Position numbers and translations under genes: made by a program
Part shown: positions 24,869 to 39,400 of the stretch, in pieces
How the letters are laid out: each line of letters opens with the position of its first letter
How positions within the stretch are numbered: position 1 is the first letter of the stretch
Origin: Tridacna crocea
Taxonomy: Eukaryota > Mollusca > Bivalvia > Cardiida > Cardiidae
NCBI GenBank assembly: GCA_943736015.1
Contig: OX031057.1
Span: 51,909,001 to 51,973,000, forward strand
Direction of reading: 5' to 3'
Length of the DNA stretch: 64,000 nucleotides
Notes under the pieces: generated by a model
What the model was told of the DNA's origin: nothing
Database searches by the model: none
Seen by the model: only the letters and a program-made list of their open reading frames with translations

Positions 24869-27297
24869 TTTCATGTTAAGAAGCTATTAATAAAACAATA
24901 TATACGAGATCAAAGCTTGTTTTCTTGGGTGTTTTTGACTCCTAACAAGACGAAAAAAATATAGACTTGTCCAAATTGAAAGTATTTGCAGACGACAAAA
25001 ATAAAAGTGACTTAAAAATTTAAACTTGATAGATAGAGGGTTGATAACATAGTGGGAAGAGGAGAAAATACTAGTTTCCAGCATTTTCTCCTTTTCCCAC
25101 AATGTTTTCAGAAGTCTTCTTCTTCTTCTTCTTCTTGTTCGTAAAAACCAGGGGTCGTTCGGTAAAGGATTTAACGGTGTCATCAACTTTGTCATGCTTT
25201 GGAGAAGTGGGCTTAAAACATCTCCTGTATGCTTGATACCAAGCAATTTATCACATTAGGTCTGTAAAGTCCATTTTGTCTAACAACAGTCTGAATCATG
25301 AGGTCAACTGGTCCACAGACATGCAGAAAGTTGTTGAATTGCTAAAAGTTTCAACCCAGCTCAGGCTGACCTCGGTCGATACTTTTAGCACATATGTTTT
25401 AGCCCCCGTTCCATAGAGCCCATGACCCAACTGTTTTCACCTCTTACGAACATCCATAGCTGAGATACAAACTGTATCCGGCAGGACGCAAACCCGTGCG
25501 AACACATATCCTCGTTTTTCGAGGTTTAAAAGACCATAACCACCGAGCTAAAGAGATATCTCTCTAGCGCTGTTGCTAAGTATTGTATTACAATCGGGAC
25601 GAAACCATGCATGAAGGAGTGGTCTCCCGTAACACAGCCTAGTCTCGGAGGCCAATTTAATCAACGATTAGTGTCTGATGTTTCTTTATCCGTGCTTTGT
25701 CACGGAAAGACTATTTTCAAGCCACTGGCTGCTTTTTCACATATACAAAAAAGATGCGACTTTCAGCCGTGAGAGAAGAGCTGTCCTTGTGGCAATGTCC
25801 CTCGTTAATCACAACAGAGATTTTAAACAGTGCGAGCATAAGACCTTTAGGCCTCTACATGCAACTAGCAGCCTATTTGCGGACATTGTTGCTCAAGATC
25901 ATACTGCAAAAAACCCTAATGAATTCAAATTACAAACAAACATCCGTACAATCAACAAACAATGAACAACAACGACAGCAAACAAACACCAAAAATACAC
26001 AAACAGCGACAACAAACCAATAATTTATCAGACCAACAAATTATGAACAAAACAAGAAGTACCTGTAGCTTCCATAACTTCTAAACCAAACTCCAATCAT
26101 TTCAGTCATGTCTAATTACGTAGTTGCCTTCAAATGTGAACAAGTTTGAAATAATGTTGTGTACCAGAGAATTCTTCAATAAGCAGTGAAAACCCAAATA
26201 TATCAGAAGCTGTCCTTTTAACATTCAGGAAGAAACAAGAATATCTAAGTCGTGCCCTTAAAAAAGACGATTTAATGCGTTTGCAAAAAGTATCGACTTA
26301 ACCCTTTACCTGACATGTCAATTTGAGGCTCTTACATTTCAGCAGCAAATAAAGATATGTCAAAAATATGGAAAAATGAGGATACAAATATCTGAATGAG
26401 TGAAAACAATGTGGGAAAAGGAGAAATTGCTCCCACAATGTTTTTAAAAGGTACATGTATCTGTTGTTGATACGACAAAATAAGTATTTATGGAGTAAAG
26501 GCTTAAGTCAGCCTGTGCAGTTCCGACAGGCTTACTCATGTCAACACTTTTGTTTTTGGTAAATTTTCTGAATGTAGAAGGATCTTCTACTTCAGGATTC
26601 AGCGGTATGTTAAACAAAATGTGGCCTATCACGCCAAAAAGGACATTCTGGGAATTCCGTAAACCAATTAGATGAAAAGAGATCAAAGACAATGCTGGTC
26701 AATTAAGGTTGATAGCTTAAAAATGATTGTATGGTAAGGTAGAATGACCACTTTTCATGCAGTAAATATCATAAAGACGAACAATTTCAAACCTCGTCAG
26801 ACTGCGCAATCGCTGTTCCCAGATGGTTCCTTTTCGCGTGACGGGTTACAAAAGAATTTTAGCATTATCCAAAATATTGAGACTTCTTGGTATAATGTAT
26901 CAAGGGCTGCAGTGTGGTAAATGCACCCTCACATCTGTTTCCTGGCTTTCTCATATCAGTACTAGTGCAATTTTCACCCCAAGCCACTAACTACTTTTAG
27001 ACTATCCGACTGGGCTGTCTTCTTTTGATAAGGAACTGTAATCAACAAGACTTGGTCATGCTCTGTGAAAAAGGGGGTTTAATGCATATACAAATAGAAA
27101 GAAAAAAAAAATCAACTCATGTCAATACAAGCAGGCTGATCTGTTCTAAGCTCTTTCCTATTTGTAATTTTCTGTGTATCGCCAGTTCGGGTCTAGACAG
27201 GACCTTGTTGAAAGCGGGGCAAGTGAGCTATCCGCTGCCGTCGATAACTCAAAAGCATAGGGGGGTCGTACTGACCAACATTTTTTTTTTATGTTGT

Positions 27298-27342
27298 TAA
27301 ACCATGCTGACTCAGCCAGTCTGGCTGAGACAGCATGGTTTA
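27298..27342. repeat. Unit-3-specific near-perfect palindrome
   Basis: Arms of 22 bases (27298-27319 and 27321-27342) are inverse complements with one mismatch around a single T. In units 1 and 2 the right arm exists but the left position holds unrelated sequence (cttggttatcaga). About 13 bases were thus replaced by an inverted copy of the neighbouring sequence, as expected from replication template switching. Confidence 0.85.
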
Positions 27343-27984
27343 GCAGGTCACACGGCTTGTCTTTGAATCTGAACGATGATCTGGTAAAAGGGGGCTTAAT
27401 GCATTTCTTTGATGCATGACAACAAATAGCCAAATTCGTCACGTAGTTATGGATCCACAGAATCCATAATTTTCAATAACATACTGACTCCCTAGGTAGA
27501 CTGGTCCTTTGACATTCAGAAAAATTGGAAAAACAAAAGGTGTTGATTCAGGCCTGCTTTCGCAGATTACACAGACTGATCTGAGTCGATACTTTTAGCA
27601 CTTACATGTACTTTAAGCCTCTTTATCAAAAATCACGGATTACTTTTAATTAAAAAGGATAAACAAAAGGTCCAGATGTAGTATAATGACCTCGCGTACC
27701 CTAAGAAACACTTGGCTTCTTTCTACCAATTAGATGTTTAAGCTTAGACCGTTAAATTTGAAGGTACGTAGATCTAGAATGAACATTTTTACTGCATACG
27801 AAATCGAAAAATACATTTATGTTTCTCAAATAATATTTTGGTATAAGCCTTTCTTTTGGGAAAAATATTCTTTTCCATTCTTTCTGTTCAAAAACAAAAT
27901 AATATTTCCTGTATCCATAACATACACAGGATGTTTGAGTTTGCACAGAAATTTTAACAGGATCAAATATCAGGAACGGTAATA

Positions 27985-28156
27985 TTAACCAATGAAATCG
28001 CAGTATGAAGTTACGTCGCCTTCGTCATAGAGTTGACGTCGTTTCCACAGAAACGCGGCGTGTAGCCATTTTGACTTGATCAAAGTTGCCACGCTTTTTT
28101 TGAGCTCTCGAAAATTATTCAATTGCAATTGAACATACTCAGCTTATGCACAAGAA
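27985..28156 (+). promoter_or_regulatory. Promoter and 5' leader of copy 3
   Basis: Same conserved block: CCAAT at 27989-27993, TGACGTC at 28034-28040 and GCCATTTTG at 28065-28073. It is intact despite the nonsense codon in the gene body. Confidence 0.5.
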
Positions 28157-31100
28157 ATGATGACAAACAAAAGGTAAATACTCTCTCTATATTTCGGAGA
28201 AAAAAGTTTAAGAATGAGGTATAGAGATATATTGTAAAATGACTTAGAAAAACGTTGCAAAATAGGCAATAGAATTGAGAGTGGGTGGGATGGACATTAT
28301 CGAACATAATCAAAATCATCATTTCTTTTAAATTCACGTTCGCTTTATGTTTCGATAATAACGATTAAAAAATGTAAAAAAAAAAAAATCAGTAAATAAG
28401 ATGTAAGCTGCAACCATAACAACATCGAACTTTTTAATGTACCGGCAAGTAACTTTTCTCTTCGGCTCCACACTATATCTTACAGACAAACCCACCGTTT
28501 ATTTAACAGCGTTTTATCACATCAATACATTTTTGACGACATGGTTGGCTGTGGAAAGCTATTTTTAAACATTGGCTAATATTTATTTAACTGAGATCAG
28601 ATATATCTTTCCTCTCCTGGGTATGAATTGGATGCAAGTCTGTTCCTTATCGGTTGCTCCGGTAAAAATGTATCAATCATGCTCTGTGAAAAGAGGGCTT
28701 AATGTATCTGCGAGAACTATAGACCCCCCAGGCCAGCCTGCGCAATTCGTGCAGGCTGACCTGGGCCAAAACTTCTCAGTATTGGTAAATTTTCTGTAAG
28801 TCCAAGGCCTAGTCTACCTCAATTGTCATAAATAAGTGACAAAAGAGGATCCATGAGTATGTGATGGCTTGCTTCGTGTCATGCAATACAGAGATGTATT
28901 AAGACCCCTTTTCACAGAGCATGGCTCGTATTTAAGCCGAGATATCATTATAGTGGTTATTTTATTATCATTATTATTGACCAAGACCAGACCAAGGCAT
29001 TTATTCACCAACCCTTCTTACATCAAACCATCATTTTGTTCTCGAGAATTCTCTAGAGTGGAGCGTAACACAACTTCTGATAGGCTAAACTAAATGATCT
29101 AGCCAATCGAATGTGTTGTAACTCTCTAAATCTAGAACCAGACTTAAAAACTAAATTATGAACAGTTGGTATATACGAACACAGGATCCTTCTAGAAGAA
29201 GCACGATTCGATAGATGAATCAACCCGCAAAAGTATACACTGTATTTTCGACTCCTAGATTCTAATCTAGGGCATACCTGTCTGTGCACAAAAACGCCAG
29301 TGTATTCACTTTTGCAAAAGGGAAAAGAAAGTCAATTTTGCAAAAAACAATGTCATCAAGGGCCAATGACAGCCCTCAACATTTCAAAATTTAATTTTTC
29401 TAGGGTCCCTGCGTGGCTCAGTAGTAAAGTGTAGAATTCGCGACCTATAGTTCCCGAGTTCGACTTCGACTGGATGCACGGGATCCTTCGTATGAGTGTC
29501 GTTAGGCAAGACACTTTAGAGGCCCAGTACTACATGGATAAGCTCAGGCAAAACAGGAATATGTGAGCTGTCTCCGTGATTTGACGGAAATAATGTTAAA
29601 AGCAGCATAAAACATGATGGACCACATATTTGACTATATTACTGATAAAGGGAAAATGAGTAATTCTCCGCCAAAGGAAAGCGATAATATATACCAAGTA
29701 AGCCACTCAATACTTCTGGCTCCATAAATTTCGTTTTGACAAACAACCGGCTAAATAATGGGTAGAATGGTCATTAGACATACAGAAAATTGACTAAAGC
29801 GAAACAATTTCGACACATGTCAGCCTGGGCAGATTGCGCCAGCTGACATGTGTAGATACTTTTTATAGATGCATTTAACCTTCTTTTCATACAGCATTTC
29901 TGATCTGTTTTGGAGAGGAACACGACTAAGGCACTTTTACAAATGCCAAAATCTAATGATTGCATTCATTTTGCATGCTTTTCCCAAAGATTGACTGATA
30001 TGGAAAATCATGTATGTTTTCTGTATTGTGCATTGTGTATTCTGCACTGTATGTGTTTATCGCTTGTAAGCGACAGAACTGGTATTTAACAAAAGAAACC
30101 GAATGAATGGTCTTAAGTGCATTTAAGTTCCAATACAAGCGCTTCAGACTTTATAAGGTTGAAAACGACCAACAACCATTTCACCCACCGCATGATCTTG
30201 TCGATGTTTACTAGTAGCTTAGTGCCTTCGAACATCCTATTGGGATAAAAACGAAATGGTGCAAATGATTATGTATCTTGATATTGTCCTCATGCACTGG
30301 ATGAAAGTACGCAATACTTTGGTCATATCAAATACTTTCATAATGGATAGCTTATGGCTATTCATGCGCGTCTCATAGTACGGAACTATTTTCAAAACGC
30401 GATATTTGCCCAATATCAAACCATCAATGGCCGCCAATATTGAAAATTCCGCAAAACCACCCTAGTTCAAAGAAACAGATTTCTTCCGCTTTCGAAATGA
30501 ATTAAACAAACGAGAAAGATATAACGTTAAATTTGATTTAAGAAAAAAACACCAAAAAAAAAACCACGCTATTAAATCACGGGATATTATGTAAATAATA
30601 TCAAAGTACACAATGAAAAGGTTAGATTTCACTTGTATTGGAATAACATTGCGTAGAATTCGTTCTTTTGGCGAAGTTGCCCCGATGTTGCAAGGGCAAC
30701 TTCGCCAAAAGAACAAGTTCAACACAATATATTTCCTTTCAAGTGCAACAACTTATAATAATGCATGCAGTGCCTAAGATAGCTCAACCATTTATTTATT
30801 TGTTTATTTTTTTTAACTATGTATACATCTTATTCTATTTATTTCTCCTTGTCATATTCTATACCATACATGTATTCATTTTTATATGTCTTTACCGATT
30901 TGATTTATTTTCTTATTATCTATCATCATGTTTATTACAGACAAGTTATCGTACATCACGTGGACTCAAGAAGACAGGACAGACGGTTTTACCCGTACAG
31001 ACGACCCACCAGATATGACCGATTTACATCGGTACCACAGATATCAGCACTACGACAATGGTTGATGACCTTCATTGTAGTGTCAAGGGGAGAGGTTGTC

Positions 31101-34100
31101 GGGACAAGCGAAGATCCTTTATATTCATTATGGTTCTGGCCCCAAGAGTGAGTTTTACCCGTCTCAATCATTTTGTCTATTTGTTTATGTATGTGTACAT
31201 GTTTTCCTTCTTATGGTGGAGAAATCGTTATATTTCTGCTAGTAGATATGTACTGTTTTCTTCCTACCAGAGCTGTATGAATAAGTAATCGAGTTTTATT
31301 TCTACACCCTGAAAAAGGCTAACTATTCATTTGCATTGCCGGACTGGCACCATTTCGTTTGAGATCATCTACATATAATGACAAACAGGGCCTTAGAAAA
31401 GGCTGATGTCCGTATTTACGAACCATTCTGGATTCCAGTTTTAATTTACTTATTTTAGAAAGTACCACAATTTCTGAGTGGATAATTTACCTAGTATAGA
31501 TAATCAGAAATGCATTTTCCCTAATTTAAAGAGTCCTTGAGAATTACAACTTGAAAAGAATCTATAAAAGATTCGTTGTGTTCATGTGCCTTAGTCTTGA
31601 GAAAATAAACCAAGTTAGAGTCATTCAATTTTTAATGCGGTCTTGGCAGGATTACAACATTTGTCACCCAATGTCCTTTGTACAAATACAAGCTACTCTA
31701 CGCGTATTTGTACATGGACTTCTATTTATTTAAAATGAGACATAGATATTCGTTGGTAAATCAACCAGTAAACCATGGAACAAGAGTATATATCTTTTTA
31801 CTTTTTTTTCAGGGAAATGACGAGTCGTATACTCTGTCGGACCTCTTACTGCAACACTATACGCAGAAACAGACGCTACCATCCCTATCAAAGCCCAGGA
31901 AAATACAAAAGTGGATCGTGCAAATGTTGCTCCCTTCCATTTTATCTAGATTGCAGATATTTCTCTTTATCTGTGAGAGGATATCTCGACAACACTGAGG
32001 CAAACACTGCAACGGCTACTGGTAAAGAAATCAAAAGTCTAGCTGTAGATAACTACGTGCCTGAAGAAATTGAATCTTCCACAGAAAACAACCACGTGCC
32101 TGATGCTCATTTAATGCACGATGTCCAGATAACCGTAAACAAAATACTGGAAATGATAACAACCGAACTTGACAAACCAACATCAGATGATATAGTCTCA
32201 GATTCGACCACTGACTCAGACGTTAAGCTGTAAGTTGACCACTTGAATAATACTTTATTCTTCTTCTACATGAAGAACAAAGCTTTTGTAAAAAATGTGG
32301 GAATTTAGAAAATGCTCCTACCCATCATGTTTTCCTTTTCCCATATTTTCAGAAGACAAATCCCACCATTTGAGCAAAATTCAATTTGCATTGCTGCAAA
32401 AACTTTCAGTTTGGACCAGTCTGAAATCATGTGTTTGGTAAGCGACGTAGTAATGCAAACTCAATGATGATTTGGCTGGAATATCCTACGTGGACAGTAT
32501 AGATTCAAAGGGTGTATACCTCAACATTGTGCCTATTCTAAATTCAGACTTGTCAGCTGAGGCAAGGCGTTCAATCTCTGGTAGCCATATTTTAAATCGT
32601 AGGACTAGAACTCATTGCACTGACAACTAGTATTGCTTTCGAATATGCAGTAAGTGTTGAACATCTACTTTAAAATTTTTGTACACTCCCTAAGCAGCCC
32701 TATCTGAATTGGATTAGTTTCATCTGGAATTGTTCCGACTTCCTGTGCAAATGTCTAGATGCATATACATTAAAGCTCTCTTTTTTATTGTTCCTCCATA
32801 AACAAGACTATCAAATATTATATTTTTACAGAAAATCTAAGATGACTAGTTTATGAGAATCTGTTCTTCTTCTTACTTTGTTTTAAGTTTTTTTTTTTTT
32901 CATTTACAGCTTTAATTTCTGGTATTTTCTTTACTTAAGTCTATCTTGATTCTTCTTTTCCCTTCAACAAAATCATATTTGTCTTTTAGTATTTCTCTTG
33001 CTCCTTTTCCGATCACAAATATTTTTATTTCTGCTTCCATATTCGTAGTTGTCTTTTCTTATCTGTTTCTCACTGTCTTTTCTTATCTTTTCTATGTCTA
33101 TGTCGAATAGTTATACAGAATTTGATCCTCAACAAATGAGAAAAACGGAATGTGAGACAAGAGTGGCAGATCCTGGCTCTACAGTAGAGAGCAAGACTAA
33201 TGCTGGTATATTTACTTGCTTATGTCTGTCTAGTATTTAGTGCTGTTCTACAACACTGTTTCCTCCATGGTAATTCCGCACGTACACCACGTATGAATGT
33301 TAACATCTGACGCTCCTAAAAATATTGAAGTCGATTCAATGACAAGCAATTCTTTTTTCAACAAATTTTTGTTGCTGTTGTTGTTGTTGTTGCGTTTAAT
33401 CAAACATTTGTTTTAAATATCTCTTGTACTGTATTTGTTCCGGCCAGGGGTCGTACTCACCAAACCATTCTGACATCAATGACTAGCCTCTGATTGGCTG
33501 TTACAGAATGTCCCTCCCAATTAGGTAGATCGTCTAGCGCAATATTTTTGCAATTATGTCGTTAAATTCGGCCCCTTTACTAGTCCTTGATGGTTTTGAA
33601 ATAAAAATGTCTTGTAATGATTCAATATTACTAACCAATGGCCAAAAGTGATGACAGAATGCAAAACAAGGCAGAAATGACAGAATGCAAAACAAGAGGG
33701 ACATTTCCGGGTAATATTATAGACGAAATAAAAGCATTACCAAGTTAGGTTTACTCTAATAAAGCATCGACATACTACAGGCGGGGATGGCTTTTTAAAA
33801 CAGTTTTGAATGAAGTAAGTTGTAACAAACAATTTCTTAATTTTGTGCAATGATTCGTTTGTTCCTGTTATGAAATTTCTCATAATAAGTTCCATCTCAC
33901 TTACATTCTGTCCATTTCATGTTCTGTCAGAGCAGCAATGAGGCAGAAAAAAAAGAAACCAGACGAATCAATCAGAGTTTAAAACGACTCTTAATTAACG
34001 TTTTTTTCTTTTTTTAGACTTGATCATTACATCCTCCGACCTCAAACAAGTCAACAATGTGACTTCAGAGGATCAATTTGCCACAACAAATCTATCCACA

Positions 34101-36409
34101 AACGAGACAACTGAGTTACAGCAGATTTCTCAACAAAACAAAGCACTGATTCGGGACACGGAGACTGCTGTGTTAGTATAATTGACTTCACGTTTTTTTC
34201 CCTATCTTGATAAATCGAGCACAAAATTTTGCCATTCCGTTTCCAATAATTTTCGTCTAATAAGATACACATTTCCCTAACCTTTAGATACCATCCATAT
34301 TATTACAAATTATACACATCATAGGTCTAAATAAGGCTTTATATCTTAAGAAGAACAAATTTCAACAATTTTTTATTACTTAATAGGATTTTTCAATTAA
34401 AATTTAGGATGTACATTTACAATGAACTTTATTTATCATCGTAATTAAAAATAAACTGACAGATAAATTTGAGACGATGAAGAAGTTTACATAGACCAAA
34501 CTTACAGATTGACATTATTTATTTTATTATCACTTACAGCAAAGAGTAGAGAAATAACATTTTCACAGAAAAGCAACAAAGCCATAATGTTACGTACATA
34601 TTGTAATTTGCAGAATAAAAGAGATCGATGCGACACAATACATGAAAGACAAAATAGAGACTGGGGATAAAAAAAGAGACATTGAAGATGTGTGTTGTAA
34701 GATGAGCCCTACAAATTAGGAATTCTTGGACTGTGGTACGTAACCGTTCCAGTGCCACATGAATGAGCCTAGCCCTGGTAAAAGATGGTTTAATGCATCT
34801 GCTTGATAAATTTTACCACGCAACACATGTAATAATGGATGTATGAAATCCAATCGGCTGGAGCTGGACTTGATGTAAAATGGTCTTTCAGTATGAATAA
34901 CAATTTACTATTAACAAAAAGTTTTGAACTGTGTGAGCTAGCCAACTGCACAGGCTGACATGGTGCAGTACTTTTTTTGCAGATTCATTAAGCTCCCATT
35001 TTCACAGAGCATTACTCATATATTAGAATAGGATCATTTTGGTTTATTTGGCTTGCCACACGCGAACAGGGATATTCGGACATTTGCGTAAAGTGTCGTC
35101 TCGTATCAGCCTGTGCAAGTCCGCGCAGGCTAATCTGAGAAAGCACTTTACGACAACAGTATATTTTGTCCTACAGTGGACTTGCGCAAAAGAGAACATT
35201 ACATAAAAACGATAAGTTTTGTTTTGGATTAATCTGCGCGGAATGTGCAGGCTGATCTGAGACGATACATTACACAGATGTTCGAATACCCCTTATCAAG
35301 TGATGCAAGCCATTTAATACACTCAGATTCATACTATTCAATTGCAAAGCTTATTTTGTCAGATTACATCATAAACTATATAGTAGTTTTAGTACAAGAT
35401 CAGGTTGATCCTTATTTCGGTATAAATTTCATTTTGCTGCAGAAAAATAGCTCAAACTTCTTAAATATCTACAAAAAACTGTGAAACTTTCTTTTCCTTC
35501 GTAGTCCCCCTTCATGGACTTTCAGATGTACCAATCGTTTGGTATGTCTGAGCCCAATATGACCTAAGTTGTCGACGGGCCTTAAAACACTAAAAAAAGG
35601 TATGTCTGAAAAGACCGTATATAATAATATAATTTTTATGAAAGCGTTTTCACACACTTAAAGCCTATAAACTTGATTATAATAGGTTTGTTATTACTGC
35701 TATTCCAAGAATTTAGAAAAATTCACGGACATTTTAAGATCAATTCGTTCAGTTTGACTTCGATTGTAGTGGGGTAAATAAACGAACATGCATATAGTCT
35801 TTCCTCACATATATGACTGATATGATTTTGTTTTTGTTGACAGGTCAATCTTTCCATGTACACGTATCGACAGTCGGTCATCGTGGAAAAACAAATGAAG
35901 AAAAGTGTAACAAGAGATCCTTGGAAAACAAAGCAACGATTGAGTTACACCAAGCAAGCGACACTAAAGCTATCGTACCACCAAAACTTTATAAGAAAAG
36001 AATGTCTGCAGCCATGTTTTTCCAGAAGGAAATAACAAACCAGTCTAAGACCAGCCACACACCAACTTGTTCTGACTGTAATACAGTCTCTTTCTCAAAC
36101 AGTCAAGTCACAGTTTTAAATTCTAACAAAACTGGAAAGCCCCACAGTCAACACGTTTCAAACACAAATCAAGACCTCCTTTCAAATAATTCTCTATGTG
36201 TGTGGCTACGCAAAAGTAGTTCATCGTCTGAGCCTTACAAAGCATCAAAGAATTTGTCCGACCAGGAAAGACTTAAAATGAGAAAGAGAAGATTCGGAAT
36301 AACTGCCCAAAATGAAGAGGAGTCGACAAGAAATTCACGGACAGACGGGCCTAGCAATGTTCCTCATGCCACCACCAAGAGACGTAAAATAAGATTAAAC
36401 AGATACTAA
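28157..36409 (+). pseudogene. Array protein, copy 3 (premature stop in exon 6)
   Basis: Exons: 28157-28173, 30941-31147, 31813-32229, 33111-33205, 34018-34171, 34614-34735 and 35844-36409. All splice sites are as in copy 1. In exon 6 a single G-to-T change gives TAG at 34717-34719 (CCT ACA AAT TAG, where copies 1 and 2 have GAG). The product would end after 331 residues, losing the last exon with all its conserved basic motifs. The last exon is otherwise intact and keeps the KRRKIRL ending, so the lesion is recent. A stop upstream of the last exon would also be expected to trigger nonsense-mediated decay. Some missense changes are present in exons 3, 5 and 6. Confidence 0.6.
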
Positions 36410-39400
36410 TGGACTCTGTTAAACATACGCTTTCATCCACCAAGATATGACTTTTTAATGATCTAATTCTTTTCTTTGTTTCTTTGAGAGAGAGACAGAG
36501 AGAAAGAGAGAGAGAGAGAGAGTTTCATGTTAAGAAGCTATTAATAAAACAATATATACGAGTACCAAAGCTTGTTTTCTTGGGTGTTTTTGACTCCTAA
36601 CAAGACGAAAAAAATATAGACTTGTCCAAATTGAAAGTATTTGCAGACGACAAAATAAAAGTGACTTAAAAATTTAAACTTGATAGATAGAGGGTTGATA
36701 ACATAGTGGGAAGAGGAGAAAATACTAGTTTCCAGCATTTTCTCCTTTTCCCACAATGTTTTCAGAAGTCTTCTTCTTCTTCTTCTTCTTGTTCGTAAAA
36801 ACCAGGGGTCGTTCGGTAAAGGATTTAACGGTGTCATCAACTTTGTCATGCTTTGGAGAAGTGGGCTTAAAACATCTCCTGTATGCTTGATACCAAGCAA
36901 TTTATCACATTAGGTCTGTAAAGTCCATTTTGTCTAACAACAGTCTGAATCATGAGGTCAACTGGTCCACAGACATGCAGAAAGTTGTTGAATTGCTAAA
37001 AGTTTCAACCCAGCTCAGGCTGACCTCGGTCGATACTTTTAGCACATATGTTTTAGCCCCCGTTCCATAGAGCCCATGACCCAACTGTTTTCACCTCTTA
37101 CGAACATCCATAGCTGAGATACAAACTGTATCCGGCAGGACGCAAACCCGTGCGAACACATATCCTCGTTTTTCGAGGTTTAAAAGACCATAACCACCGA
37201 GCTAAAGAGATATCTCCCTAGCGCTGTTGCTAAGTATTGTATTAAAATCGGGACGATACCATGCATGAAGGAGTGGTCTCCCGTAACACAGCCTAGTCTC
37301 GGAGGCCAATTTAATCAACGATTAGTGTCTGATGTTTCTTTATCCGTGCTTTGTCACGGAAAGACTGTTTTCAAGCCACTGGCTGCTTTTTCACATATAC
37401 AAAAAAGATGCGACTTTCAGCCGTGAGAGAAGAGTTGTCCTTGTGGCAATGTCCCTCGTTAATCACAACAGAGATTTTAAACAGTGCGAGCATAAGACCT
37501 TTAGGCCTCTACATGCAACTAGCAGCCTATTTGCGGACATTGTTGCTCAAGATCATACTGCAAAAAACCCTAATGAATTCAAATTACAAACAAACATCCG
37601 TACAATCAACAAACAATGAACAACAACGACAGCAAACAAACACCAAAAATACACAAACAACGACAACAAACCAATAATTTATCAGACCAACAAATTATGA
37701 ACAAAACAAGAAGTACCTGTAGCTTCCATAACTTCTAAACCAAACTCCAATCATTTCAGTCATGTCTAATTACGTAGTTGCCTTCAAATGTGAACAAGTT
37801 TGAAATAATGTTGTGTACCAGAGAATTCTTCAATAAGCAGTGAAAACCCAAATATATCAGAAGCTGTCCTTTTAACATTCAGGAAGAAACAAGAATATCT
37901 AAGTCGTGCCCTTAAAAAAGGCGATTTAATGCGTTTGCAAAAAGTATCGACTTAACCCTTTACCTGACATGTCAATTTGAGGCTCTTACATTTCAGCAGC
38001 AAATAAAGATATGTCAAAAATATGGAAAAATGAGGATACAAATATCTGAATGAGTGAAAACAATGTGGGAAAAGGAGAAATTGCTCCCACAATGTTTTCA
38101 AAAGGTACATGTATCTGTTGTTGATACGACAAAATAAGTATTTATGGAGTAAAGGCTTAAGTCAGCCTGTGCAGTTCCGACAGGCTTACTCTTGTCAACA
38201 CTTTTGTTTTTGGTAAATTTTCTGAATGTCGAAGGATCTTCTACTTCAGGATTCAGCGGTATGTTAAACAAAATGTGACCTATCACGCCAAAAAGGACAT
38301 TCTGGGAATTCCGTAAACCAATTAGATGAAAAGAGATCAAAGACAATGCTGGCCAATAAAGGTTGATAGCTTAAAAATGATTGTATGGTAAGGTAGAATG
38401 ACCACTTTTCATGCAGAAAATATCATAAAGACGAGCAGTTTCAAACCTCGTCAGACTGCGCAATCTGCACAGTCTGACAAGGGTCGACGCTTTTCGATGT
38501 TCCCAGATGGTTCCTTTTCGCGTGACGGGTTACAAAAGAATTTTAGCATTATCCAAAATATTGAGTCTTCTTGGTATAATGTATCAAGGGCTGCAGTGTG
38601 GTAAATGCACCCTCACATCTGTTTCCTGGCTTTCTCATATCAGTACTAGTGCAATTTTCTCCCCAAGCCACTGACTACTTCTAGACTATCCGACTGGGCT
38701 GTCTTCTTTTGATAAGGAACTGTAATCAACAAGACTTGGTCATGCTCTGTGAAAAGGGGTTTAATGCATTTACAAAAAGAAAGAAAAAACAATCAACTCA
38801 TGTCAGTACAAGTAGGCCGATTTTTACTAAGCTCTTTCCTATTTGTAATTTTCTTCGTGTCAGCTTTTCAGGTCTAGACAGAATCTTGTTGAAAGCGGAG
38901 CGAGTGAGCTACCGCTACCCTCTATAACTCAAAAGCATAGGGGTGCCTACTGACCAACATTTTTTTAATGATGTTCTCGGTTATCAGATAGGCTGCGACA
39001 GCATGTTATAGCAGTTCACACGGCTTGTCTTTGAATATGAATGATGATCTGGTAAAGGGGGCTTAATGCATTTCTTTGATGCATGATACCAAGTAGCCAA
39101 ATTCGTCACGTAATTATGTATCCATAAAATCCATGATTTACAATAACCTACTGACTCCCTTGGTAGACTGGTCCTTTGACGTGCAGAAAAATTGGAAAAG
39201 CAAAAGGTTTTGTTTCAGAGCTGCCTTCACAGATCACACAGACTGATCTGAGTCGATACTTTTAACACTTATTTTAAGCCTCTTTTTCAAAAATCACGGA
39301 TTACTTTTAATTAAAAAGGATATTCAAAAGGTCCAGATGTAGTATAATGACCTCGCGTACCCTAGGAAACACTTGGCTTCTTTCCACCAATTAGATGTTT

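Larger units (their letters stand above)
11623..25421 (+). repeat. Segmental duplication unit 2
   Basis: Colinear with unit 1 except for a 2.1-kb insertion at about 17030-19138 and a 60-bp insertion at 23880-23939 that is shared with unit 3. Gene copy 2 runs from 14379 to 24724. The remaining intergenic and intronic sequence holds the same MITEs and SINE as unit 1. Confidence 0.95.
25422..37075 (+). repeat. Segmental duplication unit 3
   Basis: Colinear with unit 1, without the unit 2 Helentron-like insertion but with the retroposon tail shared with unit 2. It has a private 31-bp deletion near 26810, which removes one arm of a small hairpin, and a private palindrome at 27298-27342. Gene copy 3 spans 28157-36409. 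Confidence 0.95.
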
